Assembly: GCA_946902875.1 (NCBI GenBank)
Contig: OX336354.1
Span: 10,017,247 to 10,081,246 of the forward strand
Direction: 5' to 3'
Source of the DNA: Nematopogon swammerdamellus
Lineage: Eukaryota; Arthropoda; Insecta; Lepidoptera; Adelidae
DNA: 64,000 nucleotides
Below are positions 54,562-64,000 of the stretch, piece by piece. The position numbers and the translations under genes are program-made. Each line of letters begins with the position of its first letter. The first letter of the stretch is position 1. The notes beneath the pieces were generated by a model, which was not told where the DNA came from, searched no databases, and saw only the letters and a list, made by a program, of their open reading frames with translations.

Positions 54562-54995
54562 CCCAACGCCGCAACGACTCAACGGTGCAACGAGTCACCA
54601 ATAATGCGAATGGCTCGTCGCTGAAATAGAATCCATTACAAATGTACCTACGCATAACTCTATCGCACTTGTCTTTCATCAACAGTTCACGAGACGTCTC
54701 ATATTTTGAGATTAATAAAATTTGTCAATTATGTTGGGGACGAAGTAAATTTGTATGCAAAATGTAGGGATTTTTTTTACGAAAACAGATAACGGCCGGT
54801 TATATTGTATAAAAAAACTAATGTCTATCAGTGCACATAAACAAAGTAGTAATTTACATATATGTATTAAAACAAGTATGGTTTTTATTTAACTAGCATG
54901 TACTCACATGTATTATAAGTATTTTTATTATTATTTTATCTTTAATTCTCACGCTCCTTTAGCTACTGCCTACTTCCACTATATTAATCGAATCT
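54562..54995. other. Unassigned AT-rich stretch
   Basis: Nothing recognised. Confidence 0.35.
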
Positions 54996-55110
54996 CAAAT
55001 ATCCAAAGGTTGACCGTAAGAAATCTCTGTAAGGGATAAGTCCGCCTTTGTACCTTATGTAAATTTTCTAATGTACTTTATTTAAACATTTTCTATCAAT
55101 CTATCTATTC
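54996..55110 (+). mobile_element. LINE-T 3' UTR
   Basis: 'atccaaaggttgaccgtaag' and 'gggataagtccgcctttgta' lead to a decayed ATCT tail. Confidence 0.6.
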
Positions 55111-55414
55111 ACTCGCTGTTGACACTTGACATTAGAAGTTATATCCTTATGAAAATTTTGGTTCTCCGCATAATTTCCAAAGGTACCAACTCGAAATTCG
55201 AAATGTAAACAGGCAAGCCAAGTCCGTTGTGCGATTTCTCACGAAATAATAATAAACTGGTACATTATCTAGCGAGAGGCGATTGAAGTAAGTGGAACAA
55301 TACTCCGGTCCGGCGACTCATAAATACGTGGAGGTGGGCGGCGCGGATGCTATCTGCCGGGTATTGTTCGAATTTGTACAGAGCTGTCCAACTGCAGCAG
55401 GCATATCAACCAGA

Positions 55415-55465
55415 GAAGCTAAGCAGACGAAGACCTGGAAGAGGTCGCTGATGATAATATCAATA
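55415..55465 (+). repeat. Short segment repeated on the far side of a SINE
   Basis: 'aagcagacgaagacctggaa' and 'gaggtcgctgatgat' recur at 55815-55850 ('gcagacgaagacccggaaga', 'ggtcgttgttgat'). Each could encode EDLEEVADD-like residues, as in some LINE ORFs. The chimeric SINE lies between them. Confidence 0.5.
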
Positions 55466-55469
55466 AATT

Positions 55470-55798
55470 GTACCGTGTGGGGCCGGTACTTTAAAAGAAT
55501 AGCCCACTACATCTCTCCCCGTGTATGTCGTAAAAGTCGACTAAGGAATATTACTCCCTTCTTATATTACTAGGCGGTAGGGTTTAACCCGCCCGGGTTG
55601 GTACCACCGCACCGAATGAAAGGTCGGTCGAAACGGCTATGTAAATAGTTTGTGTTTTCCGTCCAGTTCAGTGTAGCCGGCACGACCGAAGGGAAGCACT
55701 GACATGGCACCAAGTTCACCCGGTGTTATGGGCTGACTTCACGGATGTCGTAGGTGATGTAGACAACCGTGTCAGTTTCCATAAAAATAAAAAAAAAC
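55470..55798 (+). mobile_element. Chimeric SINE: Retroposon-P head joined to SINE-A tail
   Basis: It begins 'gtaccgtgtggggccggtac' and runs to 'cgtaaaagtcgactaaggaa', then 'cccttcttatattactaggc', the SINE-A body and tail, and an A-rich end. The head is intact here, so the element is complete. The truncated sibling is at 33295. Confidence 0.75.
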
Positions 55799-55874
55799 CA
55801 GAGACGACGCTTAGCAGACGAAGACCCGGAAGAGGTCGTTGTTGATATTAATCAACAATTTTCTTATCTTGTGT

Positions 55875-56225
55875 TAGGGTTCCGTATTCTTCGTACGGGA
55901 CCCTATTACTAAGCATACGTCGTCTGCCTGTCTGTTTGTCCGTCTGTCTGTCGAGGGCTGTAGGTATCTCTTGAACCGTAATAGGTAGCCCGTTGAAATG
56001 TTCACATAATATGTGTTATACCCATACCGCGATATGATGCATAATGAGGCAATTCGCCGACGCAACAACGTAGTCGATGTTGGACACCGGTTGGATAGAC
56101 TCAATTGGCAGTGGGCTGAGAACATCAGCCGAAGATAGACGGACATGGTTTTTTTAAGTTTTGGTATTGCGTATGTACGGAACCCTCCGCGCGTGAGTAA
56201 AACTCGCACTTGACCGATTTTTTGG
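55875..56225 (+). mobile_element. Repeat-Q copy, rearranged centre
   Basis: 'agggttccgtattcttcgta' to 'ctcgcacttgaccgattt'. The middle (56030-56140) does not match other copies and carries 'atgaggcaattcgccgacgc', resembling LINE coding text. Confidence 0.65.
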
Positions 56226-56581
56226 TAGGTAAACATAAATATTTAAAGTATAAAATATTAAGGTATTGACGACTCTCTATAAATCCATCATACAGTAAGT
56301 TTCGCCAGGAAACCTGTTCGACTGATTTAATTGTGCAGTGCGTTAATTGGCCATTGTCCCTTAATATTACGGTCCAGCTAGTGAGTACATGATACGTACC
56401 TAGAAAGTGCAGCTATATAAGTGCAGCACATACGTAAACACGTATTATCTGAATGAAGCACCGCTACATATACTTATACGAGTATACATGTATCTATAGA
56501 GATCAGCCATCTTGGAATAATCAACACTGATAAACCAGGCCCTAATTTCTACCATTATAGCATGGAAGCAAACGCAAATTT

Positions 56582-56735
56582 TTAACCGCCGACGAAAAAA
56601 GAGGGGTGTTATAATTTTAACGTGTGTGTGGGTGTATGTGTGTAAGGGTGTGTCTGTCTGTGGCATCGTAGCTCCCAAAACGGATGGACCGATTTGGATG
56701 CGTTTTTTTTTATTAGAAACCTAGCTTAATCGGGA
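56582..56735 (+). repeat. Dispersed repeat segment with GT-rich run
   Basis: 'aaccgccgacgaaaaaagag', a (GT)-rich run and 'aaaacggatggaccgatttg' form a common lepidopteran repeat text. Boundaries unknown. Confidence 0.4.
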
Positions 56736-56867
56736 TGGTTGTTAGCTATGTTTATAATCAATTATTAAAGTAATTAAGTAATCAAAAAATTTATTAACTT
56801 AAAAATTGGACCGATTTTCATGCGTTTTTTTTAAGTTTGAAATAAAAGTTAAATTACAAATTTAATA

Positions 56868-57052
56868 AAAAACCTCGACCATTAAAAAGTCAAAAATAAT
56901 TTGTGTTTACTTATTTAAAGGAGTCGAAGGACCGCTAAGCAAATAAAATATAAAAACGCTGAGCTGCGCGGGAATTTTCTTAGCGGTTCCCCGACTCCTT
57001 TAAGTAAGTAAACAAAAGTTATTTTTGACTATTTAAGGGTCGGGGATTTTTT
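56868..57052. mobile_element. Imperfect palindromic element
   Basis: 'aaaaaacctcgaccattaaa', 'ttatttaaaggagtcgaagg' and 'accgctaag' are mirrored by 'cttagcggttccccgactcc', 'aaataagt'-like and 'taagggtcggggatttttta'. Arms of about 70-75 bp have multiple mismatches, so it is older than the CTG MITEs. Confidence 0.65.
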
Positions 57053-57195
57053 ATACATGAAAGTTTTGTATGGTTCTGTCGGTGGCACGTAAGCTGGAAA
57101 ACGACTGACTCGGCTTACGCGCAGTTTGAATACTCAAACATGCAGATGTTATTGTTGGATTTATTATTGGATAAATTATAATAGCAGAGGAGGTT

Positions 57196-57335
57196 GTTTT
57201 TAGGGTTCCGTATCCATGCGGAAGCCTATTAAGCCTACGCCCCGTCTATCTGCCTGCCTGTTCATCCGAGGGCTATATATTTTGAACCGTAATAGGTAGC
57301 CGGTTGAAATGTATTATTATGGCGTATATATACTA
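57196..57335 (+). mobile_element. Repeat-Q, truncated copy
   Basis: 'tagggttccgtatccatgcg' to 'tattatggcgtatata'. The 3' two-thirds are missing. Confidence 0.65.
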
Positions 57336-57410
57336 ACAAATAAAAAAAAACAAATAGTAAAATCCCCATACAAGAAACTCTTGCTTTCCCCATACAAGAA
57401 GTTTTATCTT

Positions 57411-57800
57411 TTTTAGGGTTCTGTATCCAGTACGGGACCCTATTATTAAGCCTACGCCGTCTGTCTGTCTGTCGCTCGGAGGGCTGTATGTCTTGAACCG
57501 TAATATGTAGCCCGTTGAAATTTTCATAGAATATGTGTTATTATTGCCAATATAACAACAAATAATAAAAATAGGAAAAAGTTAAAAATTCACGGGGGTC
57601 CTTATACAAGAAACTAAAAAGTGTATGCCGCCATCTACCAAAAACAGTATGAAGCATTTTAACTAACTATAAATTGTAACTAGTATGAAGCATTTAATAA
57701 AAAACGCCATATTATATGGCGTGAGTGGCGCTGACCATGACATGGCGATACGGAACCCTCGGTGCGCGAGTTCAACTTGCACTTGGCCGGTTTTTTTGTT
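57411..57800 (+). mobile_element. Repeat-Q copy
   Basis: 'tagggttctgtatccagtac' to 'aacttgcacttggccggttt', nearly full length, directly downstream of the truncated copy. Confidence 0.75.
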
Positions 57801-57897
57801 TTGTTTTTGCCCTATCGTAAAAACGGTTATACGTACAAGCGTAAAACTTGATGCGATTATTGTACAAACTCTAAAGTGAAATAATAAAGTTTTTTAT

Positions 57898-58112
57898 GAA
57901 AGTCAGCATGGGTGACTGAGCCGAGGGACCAAAGGTGCAGTCAAATTCACCTCTCCTCGCGAGACCACGCTCAGTGAGGTGCCATGCCAGCAGATTAGCG
58001 GACTGTTACCAGGCTGCCTAGCCTGTTAATACGACGTTTGAAGACACCCAGAGGATTCGGGCAACGCATAATTGCCGGAAGACAGTTTCACACCCTAGCG
58101 GTGTTAAAAATA
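57898..58112 (-). mobile_element. Tail-C element, antisense copy
   Basis: 'gtcagcatgggtgactgagc', 'cacgctcagtgaggtgccat' and 'ctgttaatacgacgtttgaa' parallel 42085-42300 and confirm that the family extends well upstream of the tail. Confidence 0.65.
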
Positions 58113-58321
58113 TAGATAGTGCCAAAATAACAACCATTGTTTCTTTGGTTTATGTACATCTTCGGCTAGATCATCTTCAACACCCGTGATATTATATACA
58201 TTATTATATAGTATAGTACATAGTATTATAATATACATTAGAATATTATAATACTCGTAGAATAGGCGATTATTTCCTCATAATTATTTTGCTCTTACAA
58301 ACCTTCAAACATATTTCGGTT

Positions 58322-58640
58322 CTCTTGATCTTAAGCACACCCGAGCGATCAGAACTTTTATGGCTGCCCGCTCGACCGTTGAGGCTGACCGTGGTTCGGA
58401 TTCCGCGTCAGAACTTTAGGTCCCTTCCCTTCTTACTTTACTAGGCGGTAGGGTTTAATCCGCCCGGATTGATACCAGCCCAGCATAGATCGATTAATGG
58501 AGCTATGTAAATAGTTCGGTTGTTTCGTCCAGTTCAGTGTAGCCGGCGCGATTAAATGGGAAGCACTGACGTGGCACCTAGTGACATCACGAGTGTCGTA
58601 AGTGATGTATCCAAAACCAGGTCAGTTTCCATTAAAACAT
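58322..58640 (+). mobile_element. SINE-A lacking the first about 50 bp
   Basis: It starts within the 5S-like part ('gatcttaagcacacccgagc') and ends 'caggtcagtttccattaaaa'. Confidence 0.75.
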
Positions 58641-59200
58641 GTTTTATTATTACACCTTGTTCCTGCCTTAAAGGACCGCCATGCAAACATCGTTCAAGAT
58701 GTCGATCAATTACATAACAATGACCGTCCATCGAACTCATTCCCAAAACGCGCATATTCATAACAGTCGCAATAAACACACAAGGCCTTATCTGCTCTCA
58801 GGTAACTGAACATACGAGAACAGGTTAGGCAAATTATCAGTACGGAATCACGGAGCGGCGTTCCCTCCACCGTCCACCTGCCCGTCACGAGGCACTCAGA
58901 ACTCGTTCCACCCGCTCGACTTATTTATACATTAGCCGATTATAATAAAAATGCAAACGCATTTACTTTCTTCTGCGCGGTGGTCGGAGTTTTAACGTGG
59001 AATGCATTGATGATAGGCTTTTGAGATATCTGCCTCAAATCTGATGATCTTTGCCTACAATGTTTATTGAAGCTCACTTTGACTGACGTTGTCTGCGTCA
59101 TCGTGACGTCAGCTCATTACACCCTCTTTCTGTCGCAACTAGGTGCCGTGCCTGACTTGCTTTAAAACAAGCCCTTCTCTTACCTTATTTGCTTATAATA
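58641..59200. other. Unassigned stretch
   Basis: No gene is recognised. A minus-strand frame of 75 codons (58552-58779) overlaps SINE sequence and is not called. Confidence 0.35.
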
Positions 59201-59202
59201 AA

Positions 59203-59462
59203 AGCCGGCCAAGTGCGAGTTGTACTCGGGCACGGAGGTGTCAGCACCACAAAAAAAAAAGTTGAAAAAACACGTTTCTTGCATGGGGACCTAACTTAAT
59301 TTTTTTGCTTTTTTTCTATTTTTTATTAGATCCGCCATAATAAAACATCTAATTTGAATCGGCTAGTTATAGCGGTTACAAAGATATAGCAGTAGGACAG
59401 AAAGTACAGACGGCGCGGCGTAGGCTTAGTAATAGGCTTCCGTACGGGGTACGGAAACCTAA
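59203..59462 (-). mobile_element. Repeat-Q copy, short version
   Basis: 'aaagccggccaagtgcgagt' to 'cgtacggggtacggaaacct'. The central GC-rich section is absent. Confidence 0.7.
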
Positions 59463-59542
59463 AAACCAGCTCGCATTGCTACCACAGTCGAGGTGAAATA
59501 GGAATTCAGTTGTTAAGGCACTATGTCACTGGCGAAAGATGA

Positions 59543-59546
<4 letters not shown>

Positions 59547-59638
<92 letters not shown>
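59547..59638. repeat. (AG)46 microsatellite
   Basis: An uninterrupted AG dinucleotide run of 92 bp. Long pure runs like this are highly mutable. Confidence 0.98.
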
Positions 59639-59639
<1 letters not shown>

Positions 59640-59721
59640 ACTAGAGAGATAAAACTTCACACGAAATAAACTCGAGTGAATCCTATGAACGCTACGCAAC
59701 TGTCTCCCAACATCTCAAATC

Positions 59722-59842
59722 AGACCTGCAAGGGAGGCACGGCACTTTGATGATATGGATGTTATATCGTTAGATGAGATGGATTTGGCTTTGTCAACTG
59801 CACCGTTGATCGGACAGACACCCATGCACGTATTCATAAAAA
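59722..59842 (+). mobile_element. Tail-C SINE 3' end
   Basis: 'gagatggatttggctttgtc', 'aactgcaccgttgatcgg' and 'cacccatgcacgtattcata' with an A-run, parallel to 31575-31718. The open frame of 68 codons across it is incidental. Confidence 0.6.
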
Positions 59843-60522
59843 CAGCTATAAATGGACCTAAGAAATTTCTTTTGAATGCTATCCAAGATAATTATGGAAG
59901 ACCGATGGCAGTAATCAAACTCAACACGTTTTCAGTAGCGAGTCAAAGAAATAAAAACTAAGGACTTATAGTCCCGCTGAGAAACCAGTAGTTATGAACC
60001 TTGTTCAAAAACTTGTACGATCAGAAGTCACTAATTTACATAATTTAAAAATTAAATTCTAATGAAATGACAGCGACAATAAGGACTGCTTACAATAAAC
60101 TGTGTTATTTCTACTAATATATGAAGGGGTACATTCACTTTGTTATTTGTTAGGGTTTCGTCCTGGCCTATTAAATCATAAATTGTATTTTCGTGATATC
60201 TATTTACAAATGCGACAATACTTTACGATTGATTTCAATTAAAAATTATATCGGCATAGTTATGTACAGCACACAGTTCGTAAATATTGTTTAATCTCCT
60301 GACGTAATTCTTAGATGAGTGAGAAAGATTTCTAACTATTCTTGAATATTGCGTTTCTTCTAGTTTTGCAGAAGGCGGATATTTCGTGCCATCAACATTG
60401 TACACATGTACATTTTATTATTGTTAGAGTCTCAGTTTCCTCGCGGTGACGGTGGTGGTTGTGGGGATTCAAATGAAAATTAAAAAGCAACCTCGGGTTT
60501 GACAAATTATTATTTTATCATC
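59843..60522. other. Unassigned stretch
   Basis: No gene or repeat is recognised. Confidence 0.35.
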
Positions 60523-60640
60523 ATCAGACCGTATCGGTTCTCTGCTGGACATAGGCCTCTCCCAAGGCAAGCCACCACACGCTGCATTCCGCTCTTCTTC
60601 CATCCACCATCGGCTACCTGTTTTAGGTCGTCTATTCTAT
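60523..60640 (-). mobile_element. RTE-type LINE ORF and 3' end
   Basis: On the minus strand 'gacgacctaaaacaggtagc' reads DDLKQVA. 'gcagcgtgtggtggcttgcc' and 'ttgggagaggcctatgtcca' in another frame give LGEAYVQQ, followed by a TGATGATGA tail. A frameshift lies between them. Confidence 0.65.
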
Positions 60641-62023
60641 TATTACATTATTAATTTGCTGAAGGTTTATTTCTTTGGCTATTTTTAAACTTTCTGACGG
60701 CGATTAGGTACTACAATAATGAAAACTGTCGCTGCAGTACATCTCCGTTTCATGTTATATGGGGGCACGGTAGTACCTCCGCCAAGTCGAGGAAATACGG
60801 TTGTAACGTCCTTTTCTCGAAGCAACTCAGGGTACTTTTGGTCATTAATATTTTCCTTGTTTCTTATTATCTGTAACCGACTAATGCCGAATCGAAAATA
60901 ATTTGCAATTTCATCTAACTTTGTTATTCTAACAATTGTTTAAAGTTACTGACCACGAAGCCCTAGAAAACCCCCGGGGGGAAAATTCCCGTGTTCTCAA
61001 CTCAATAATACAGCGATACCGACACAAAACAGCATGAATTTAATTAAGGTAATTTTTTAATAGCTGACCGGTTGGTTGTCTTGTCTCGCGGCCGTGGGAC
61101 ATCTCACCGTGAGGTATCCGAAAATAACAGAATGAGGGGAAAATGTTTCGATATTTGATATGCTTGTCTTACCAATCCTTTTATTTCTAAAAATATTCGA
61201 AATTCTTTGGCAATGTAAATTGTAGGATAAATTCAAATACATACATACATATTATATGGTATTGTTAAGCTTGGTAGGTAGGTACTTAAATTGATTTCAT
61301 AAAGAATCTATCCTTATAATATCATCATATAATTGGGAAAATGCATTATCGTCAATCAATAATAAAAATACAAAGAAGTTCCTGTCGTCGGTACTTATTT
61401 TTCTATTATAATGAAATGCCATGTGAAAACTTCTACGCAGGCCGGGGAAAGCAGTACAGTGTTACCTAATGAACGGGATAGGTGCATTCCTTTGTAAATA
61501 AAATTTAGTTCGTAAATTAATAATTAAGAATTAGGTATATCAAATTCATAACGTCATGTGCAATATTGATCAAGAATATTGTATTCAAATCTTCGTGATG
61601 ATCGAATCGTGAAGTCAAATCAATATATCCCAAAGAGCTCGTTTTCTTGTCAATTGCTTCTCATACTTTAAAACGTTTTTCTACGTCCTTTTTCTAGCCG
61701 TCATACCTCTGCGGAGTTTTTTCAATCAACAGCTCAGCACGATACGTAATTACAGTTTTAATGGTCCTCCCAAAATGTTAATATATTGATATGTCTGCTG
61801 CCACGGCCTTATTAACTGTAAAAACAATCAACGCTTTCTACAACAACTGTCAGTACAGCAGCAACGTTTTAGCTTGTGGTGAATAATTATGATGTTACAA
61901 GTTTTTGTCTCATTGGATTGGATTGGAGGTTTTTAGAGCTAGTTCATTTCTCTATTCAAAGTGACAAGCTTTTTATAATTATTTTTTTATACTCATATTA
62001 TTCATAAAATGTACACAGTTTCA
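60641..62023. other. Unassigned stretch
   Basis: No gene is recognised. Small open frames lack motifs. Confidence 0.35.
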
Positions 62024-62105
62024 TATCATCATCATCATCAGCCTGTATCGGTCCACTGCTGGACATATGCCTCTCCCAAGGCACGCCACCACACGCAGTT
62101 TCATA
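62024..62105 (-). mobile_element. RTE-type LINE 3' end
   Basis: Minus-strand 'gcgtgtggtggcgtgccttg', 'ggagaggcatatgtccagca' and 'gtggaccgatacaggctgat' (EAYVQQWTDTG) with a (GAT)n tail. Confidence 0.7.
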
Positions 62106-62284
62106 TATTTCGACTTAAATGTCGTCTTCAGTGAGCATTATAATATAATGTAAAATGGTGTTGACCAGCTTTTTATAAAACAGTTTTACTCAAGTGACCA
62201 TATCTTTAGAAATTATTACGAGAAAATTACTTTCATTTATAGTTAGCTGTTCCCACAGCTTGGCTTCCCGGTGTCACGTATCCT

Positions 62285-62558
62285 ACAGCCACAGCCAATT
62301 TCACCCCCGAAGAGGTGCCAGTCCGGCTTGAAGGCGGATTAAAGTCACTGGGGAAAGTTTAATAACCAGCCATTTCGAGATCCGTGGAATGGAGGAGCAG
62401 GGAAAGATATTCCTCGGAAGCCCATTCAACATCTTCGCAGTGCGACACAAGAACGATTTAGAGAATCGTACAGTTCGAAGAACTATTCTGTCGACTACAA
62501 AGGGTTGTTCCGCGAGAGAATGGCGGGTTTCGCGAATGCGAAGAGGAGGAATGATTGA
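62285..62558 (+). mobile_element. Family-N copy 3
   Basis: 'cagccaatttcacccccgaa' and 'ggtgccagtccggcttgaag' are followed by the peptide frame 62439-62558 (RFRESYSSKNYSVDYKGLFR). A change brings an early stop at 62556-62558 compared with copies 1 and 2. Confidence 0.6.
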
Positions 62559-62870
62559 GTTGTTCTCGACTCATAAGAGTGTACGTAGAATCGACGGTGG
62601 CGTATCTTAACATATTTTGCGCTTTATATAAGTTAGAAATATGAAGAATATCAGAAGCGATAACCTCAATTGCCGCCAATATGTACTTTATTTTATGGCA
62701 GCTCACACGGAACCCGAGCCAAAACGTGTACCAAGGACAGAGAAATAATAAATAAATATTTATCCAGCAGGTAAACCTAGTCATCGAAAATAAAATGCAG
62801 CCAGTTTACTTGGAATATTAGTTAGGTCGGCAATCGGCATTAGTCAGGCAGGTCCATAATTTTATATACG

Positions 62871-63187
62871 GTACCGTGTGGGTTCGGTACTTGAAAAGAA
62901 TAGTCCCACTGCATACCGTAAAAGGCGACTAAGGGATAAGGACAAGATGCCGTGCTAAAGGCCGACAGGATAGCCACCTCTCTCTTTGGCGCGGTCCTTC
63001 CACTGAGTCATGCATCAGATGGGTCTTCGTTCCTTACTTGCTGCTTGATAGTTATCTTGTCCTAATACTTTGCTAAACGTGATCATCGATGTTGTGCTGT
63101 AATTTACCAGAGTTCTTGCAGCACAACACCGATTACCCTGCTTACCACGATTGTCGGAATATAGCGTGTGGTATTTAGGTAGGTATA
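62871..63187 (+). mobile_element. Retroposon-P copy
   Basis: It is complete in order from 'gtaccgtgtgggttcggtac' to 'cgattgtcggaatatagcgt', with the ATGT tail decayed to 'tatttaggtaggta'. Confidence 0.8.
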
Positions 63188-64000
63188 ATTTTAGGTGTTT
63201 TCATCGAAATTACGAACTTCTTCCGCAACATTGCCCGTGTGAAATGTCGACCCATTTGCGAAGTCGGAATGTCAGCTATCCTGCCTGCCTATTCTCTATT
63301 AGCGATTATCGTAAAAATAGCGGTAGCCTTACTGCCGCAGCTCTGTCTCACTGAGAAACCCGTTGGAGCAAGTGAGACGGATCATGAGAAATTGCATTAG
63401 CAATGAATTGCTAATAGAGAGTTGACCCACAGATGCGAATAACAATCATAAACACCATGTGAATTTTATAATAAGCGAAATAATAAGAATGTCATTAGTA
63501 CATTATGGTAAATTCGTTTCTTAAGACGCGGTAGTACCAAAAATCGGTTTCTCCCGATTGATGTTTCTCGTAAACCCGAGGATGTAAGTGTAGAACATAT
63601 TTAATTGTGGGCGTACTATTTAATAAAATAAATATTACTCTCCTTTACGGGAAGGAGTATTGAATTTTTCATCCATTACTAAAAAATAAAATGACTATAA
63701 AATGAATGGCACGGAAACATGGGTTTTCCGAATTTCGAGAGCATAGTTTGCAATATTTGTCTATTGAATTTATCCAATTGCGTTTTAGGCACCTTGTTGG
63801 GAAGCAATATGTCTTGTAGAAATGCATACCTATACGTTTCGTAACATCAAACTCACTCAAAGTGCTTTATGAGAAACATGAATCGGTAGAAACAGATTAT
63901 TGGTACTGCTGAATCTTAACCGTTCTATGACTGTCATCTACATTATGTGCATTCATCATATTAACATTCTTTAGTGATAACGGGACCTCGAATACAGCTT
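63188..64000. other. Unassigned stretch at the window edge
   Basis: AT-rich. Open frames of about 65 codons on both strands show no motif or splice context. Confidence 0.35.

Noticed and set aside
59755..59961. 68-codon frame beginning MDVISLDEMDL
   Set aside because: The first half is a Tail-C SINE end, so the frame is incidental.

Overview
The window looks like non-coding, repeat-dominated nuclear DNA of an insect, most likely a moth or butterfly. It is AT-rich and has no bacterial-style operons. It is packed with SINEs, LINE 3' ends, small palindromic DNA transposons and microsatellite tails of kinds I associate with Lepidoptera, such as the dispersed repeat bounded by 'ccggccaagtgcgagtc' and 'gggttccgta'. 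I find no complete protein-coding gene. The only candidate piece of a host gene is one possible exon at 278-407 on the minus strand, with a strong splice donor. All other protein-like sequence belongs to mobile elements or is unrecognised.

Layout. 0-6 kb: the candidate exon, LINE scraps, a near-perfect 258-bp-arm palindrome (2757-3297), the C-terminus of a Pif1-type helicase (3407-3715, minus) and about 16 tandem copies of a 130-bp unit running into that helicase fragment. 6-21 kb: a MITE, SINE and LINE fragments, and a BEL/Pao pol C-terminus running into a possible LTR (16327-16600). 21-24 kb: nested retroposons with readable target-site duplications, then three tandem copies of a 188-bp palindromic MITE separated by CTG. 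24-34 kb: SINEs, one of them split by a fourth copy of that MITE, and assorted LINE ends. 34.2-38.5 kb: the most informative locus. A reverse-transcriptase C-terminal gene fragment is interrupted by a 3.9-kb element with CAC...GTG ends and a 5-bp CGGCG duplication. The element has long inverted arms and a core coding for a RAG1/Transib-like transposase C-terminus. 38.5-64 kb: a purine-rich tandem repeat, more SINE and LINE families, fold-back hairpins, a possible TIR element at 50.8-52.1 kb, a (GA)46 tract and three copies of an unrecognised family ending in a conserved peptide.

How the pieces relate. Several SINE families appear to be built from interchangeable heads (5S/tRNA-like, Ser/Leu-tRNA-like, and the 'gtaccgtgtgg' head) and a small set of tails. 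Nested insertions give a relative order of events: the LINE fragment, then the Transib-like element, then a retroposon in its left arm, then or later a LINE scrap inside that retroposon. Family names used below (SINE-A, SINE-B, tail-C, Retroposon-P, Repeat-Q, LINE-W, LINE-T, LINE-G, Family-N) are working labels for this window only. Alignments were made by eye and no database was searched.
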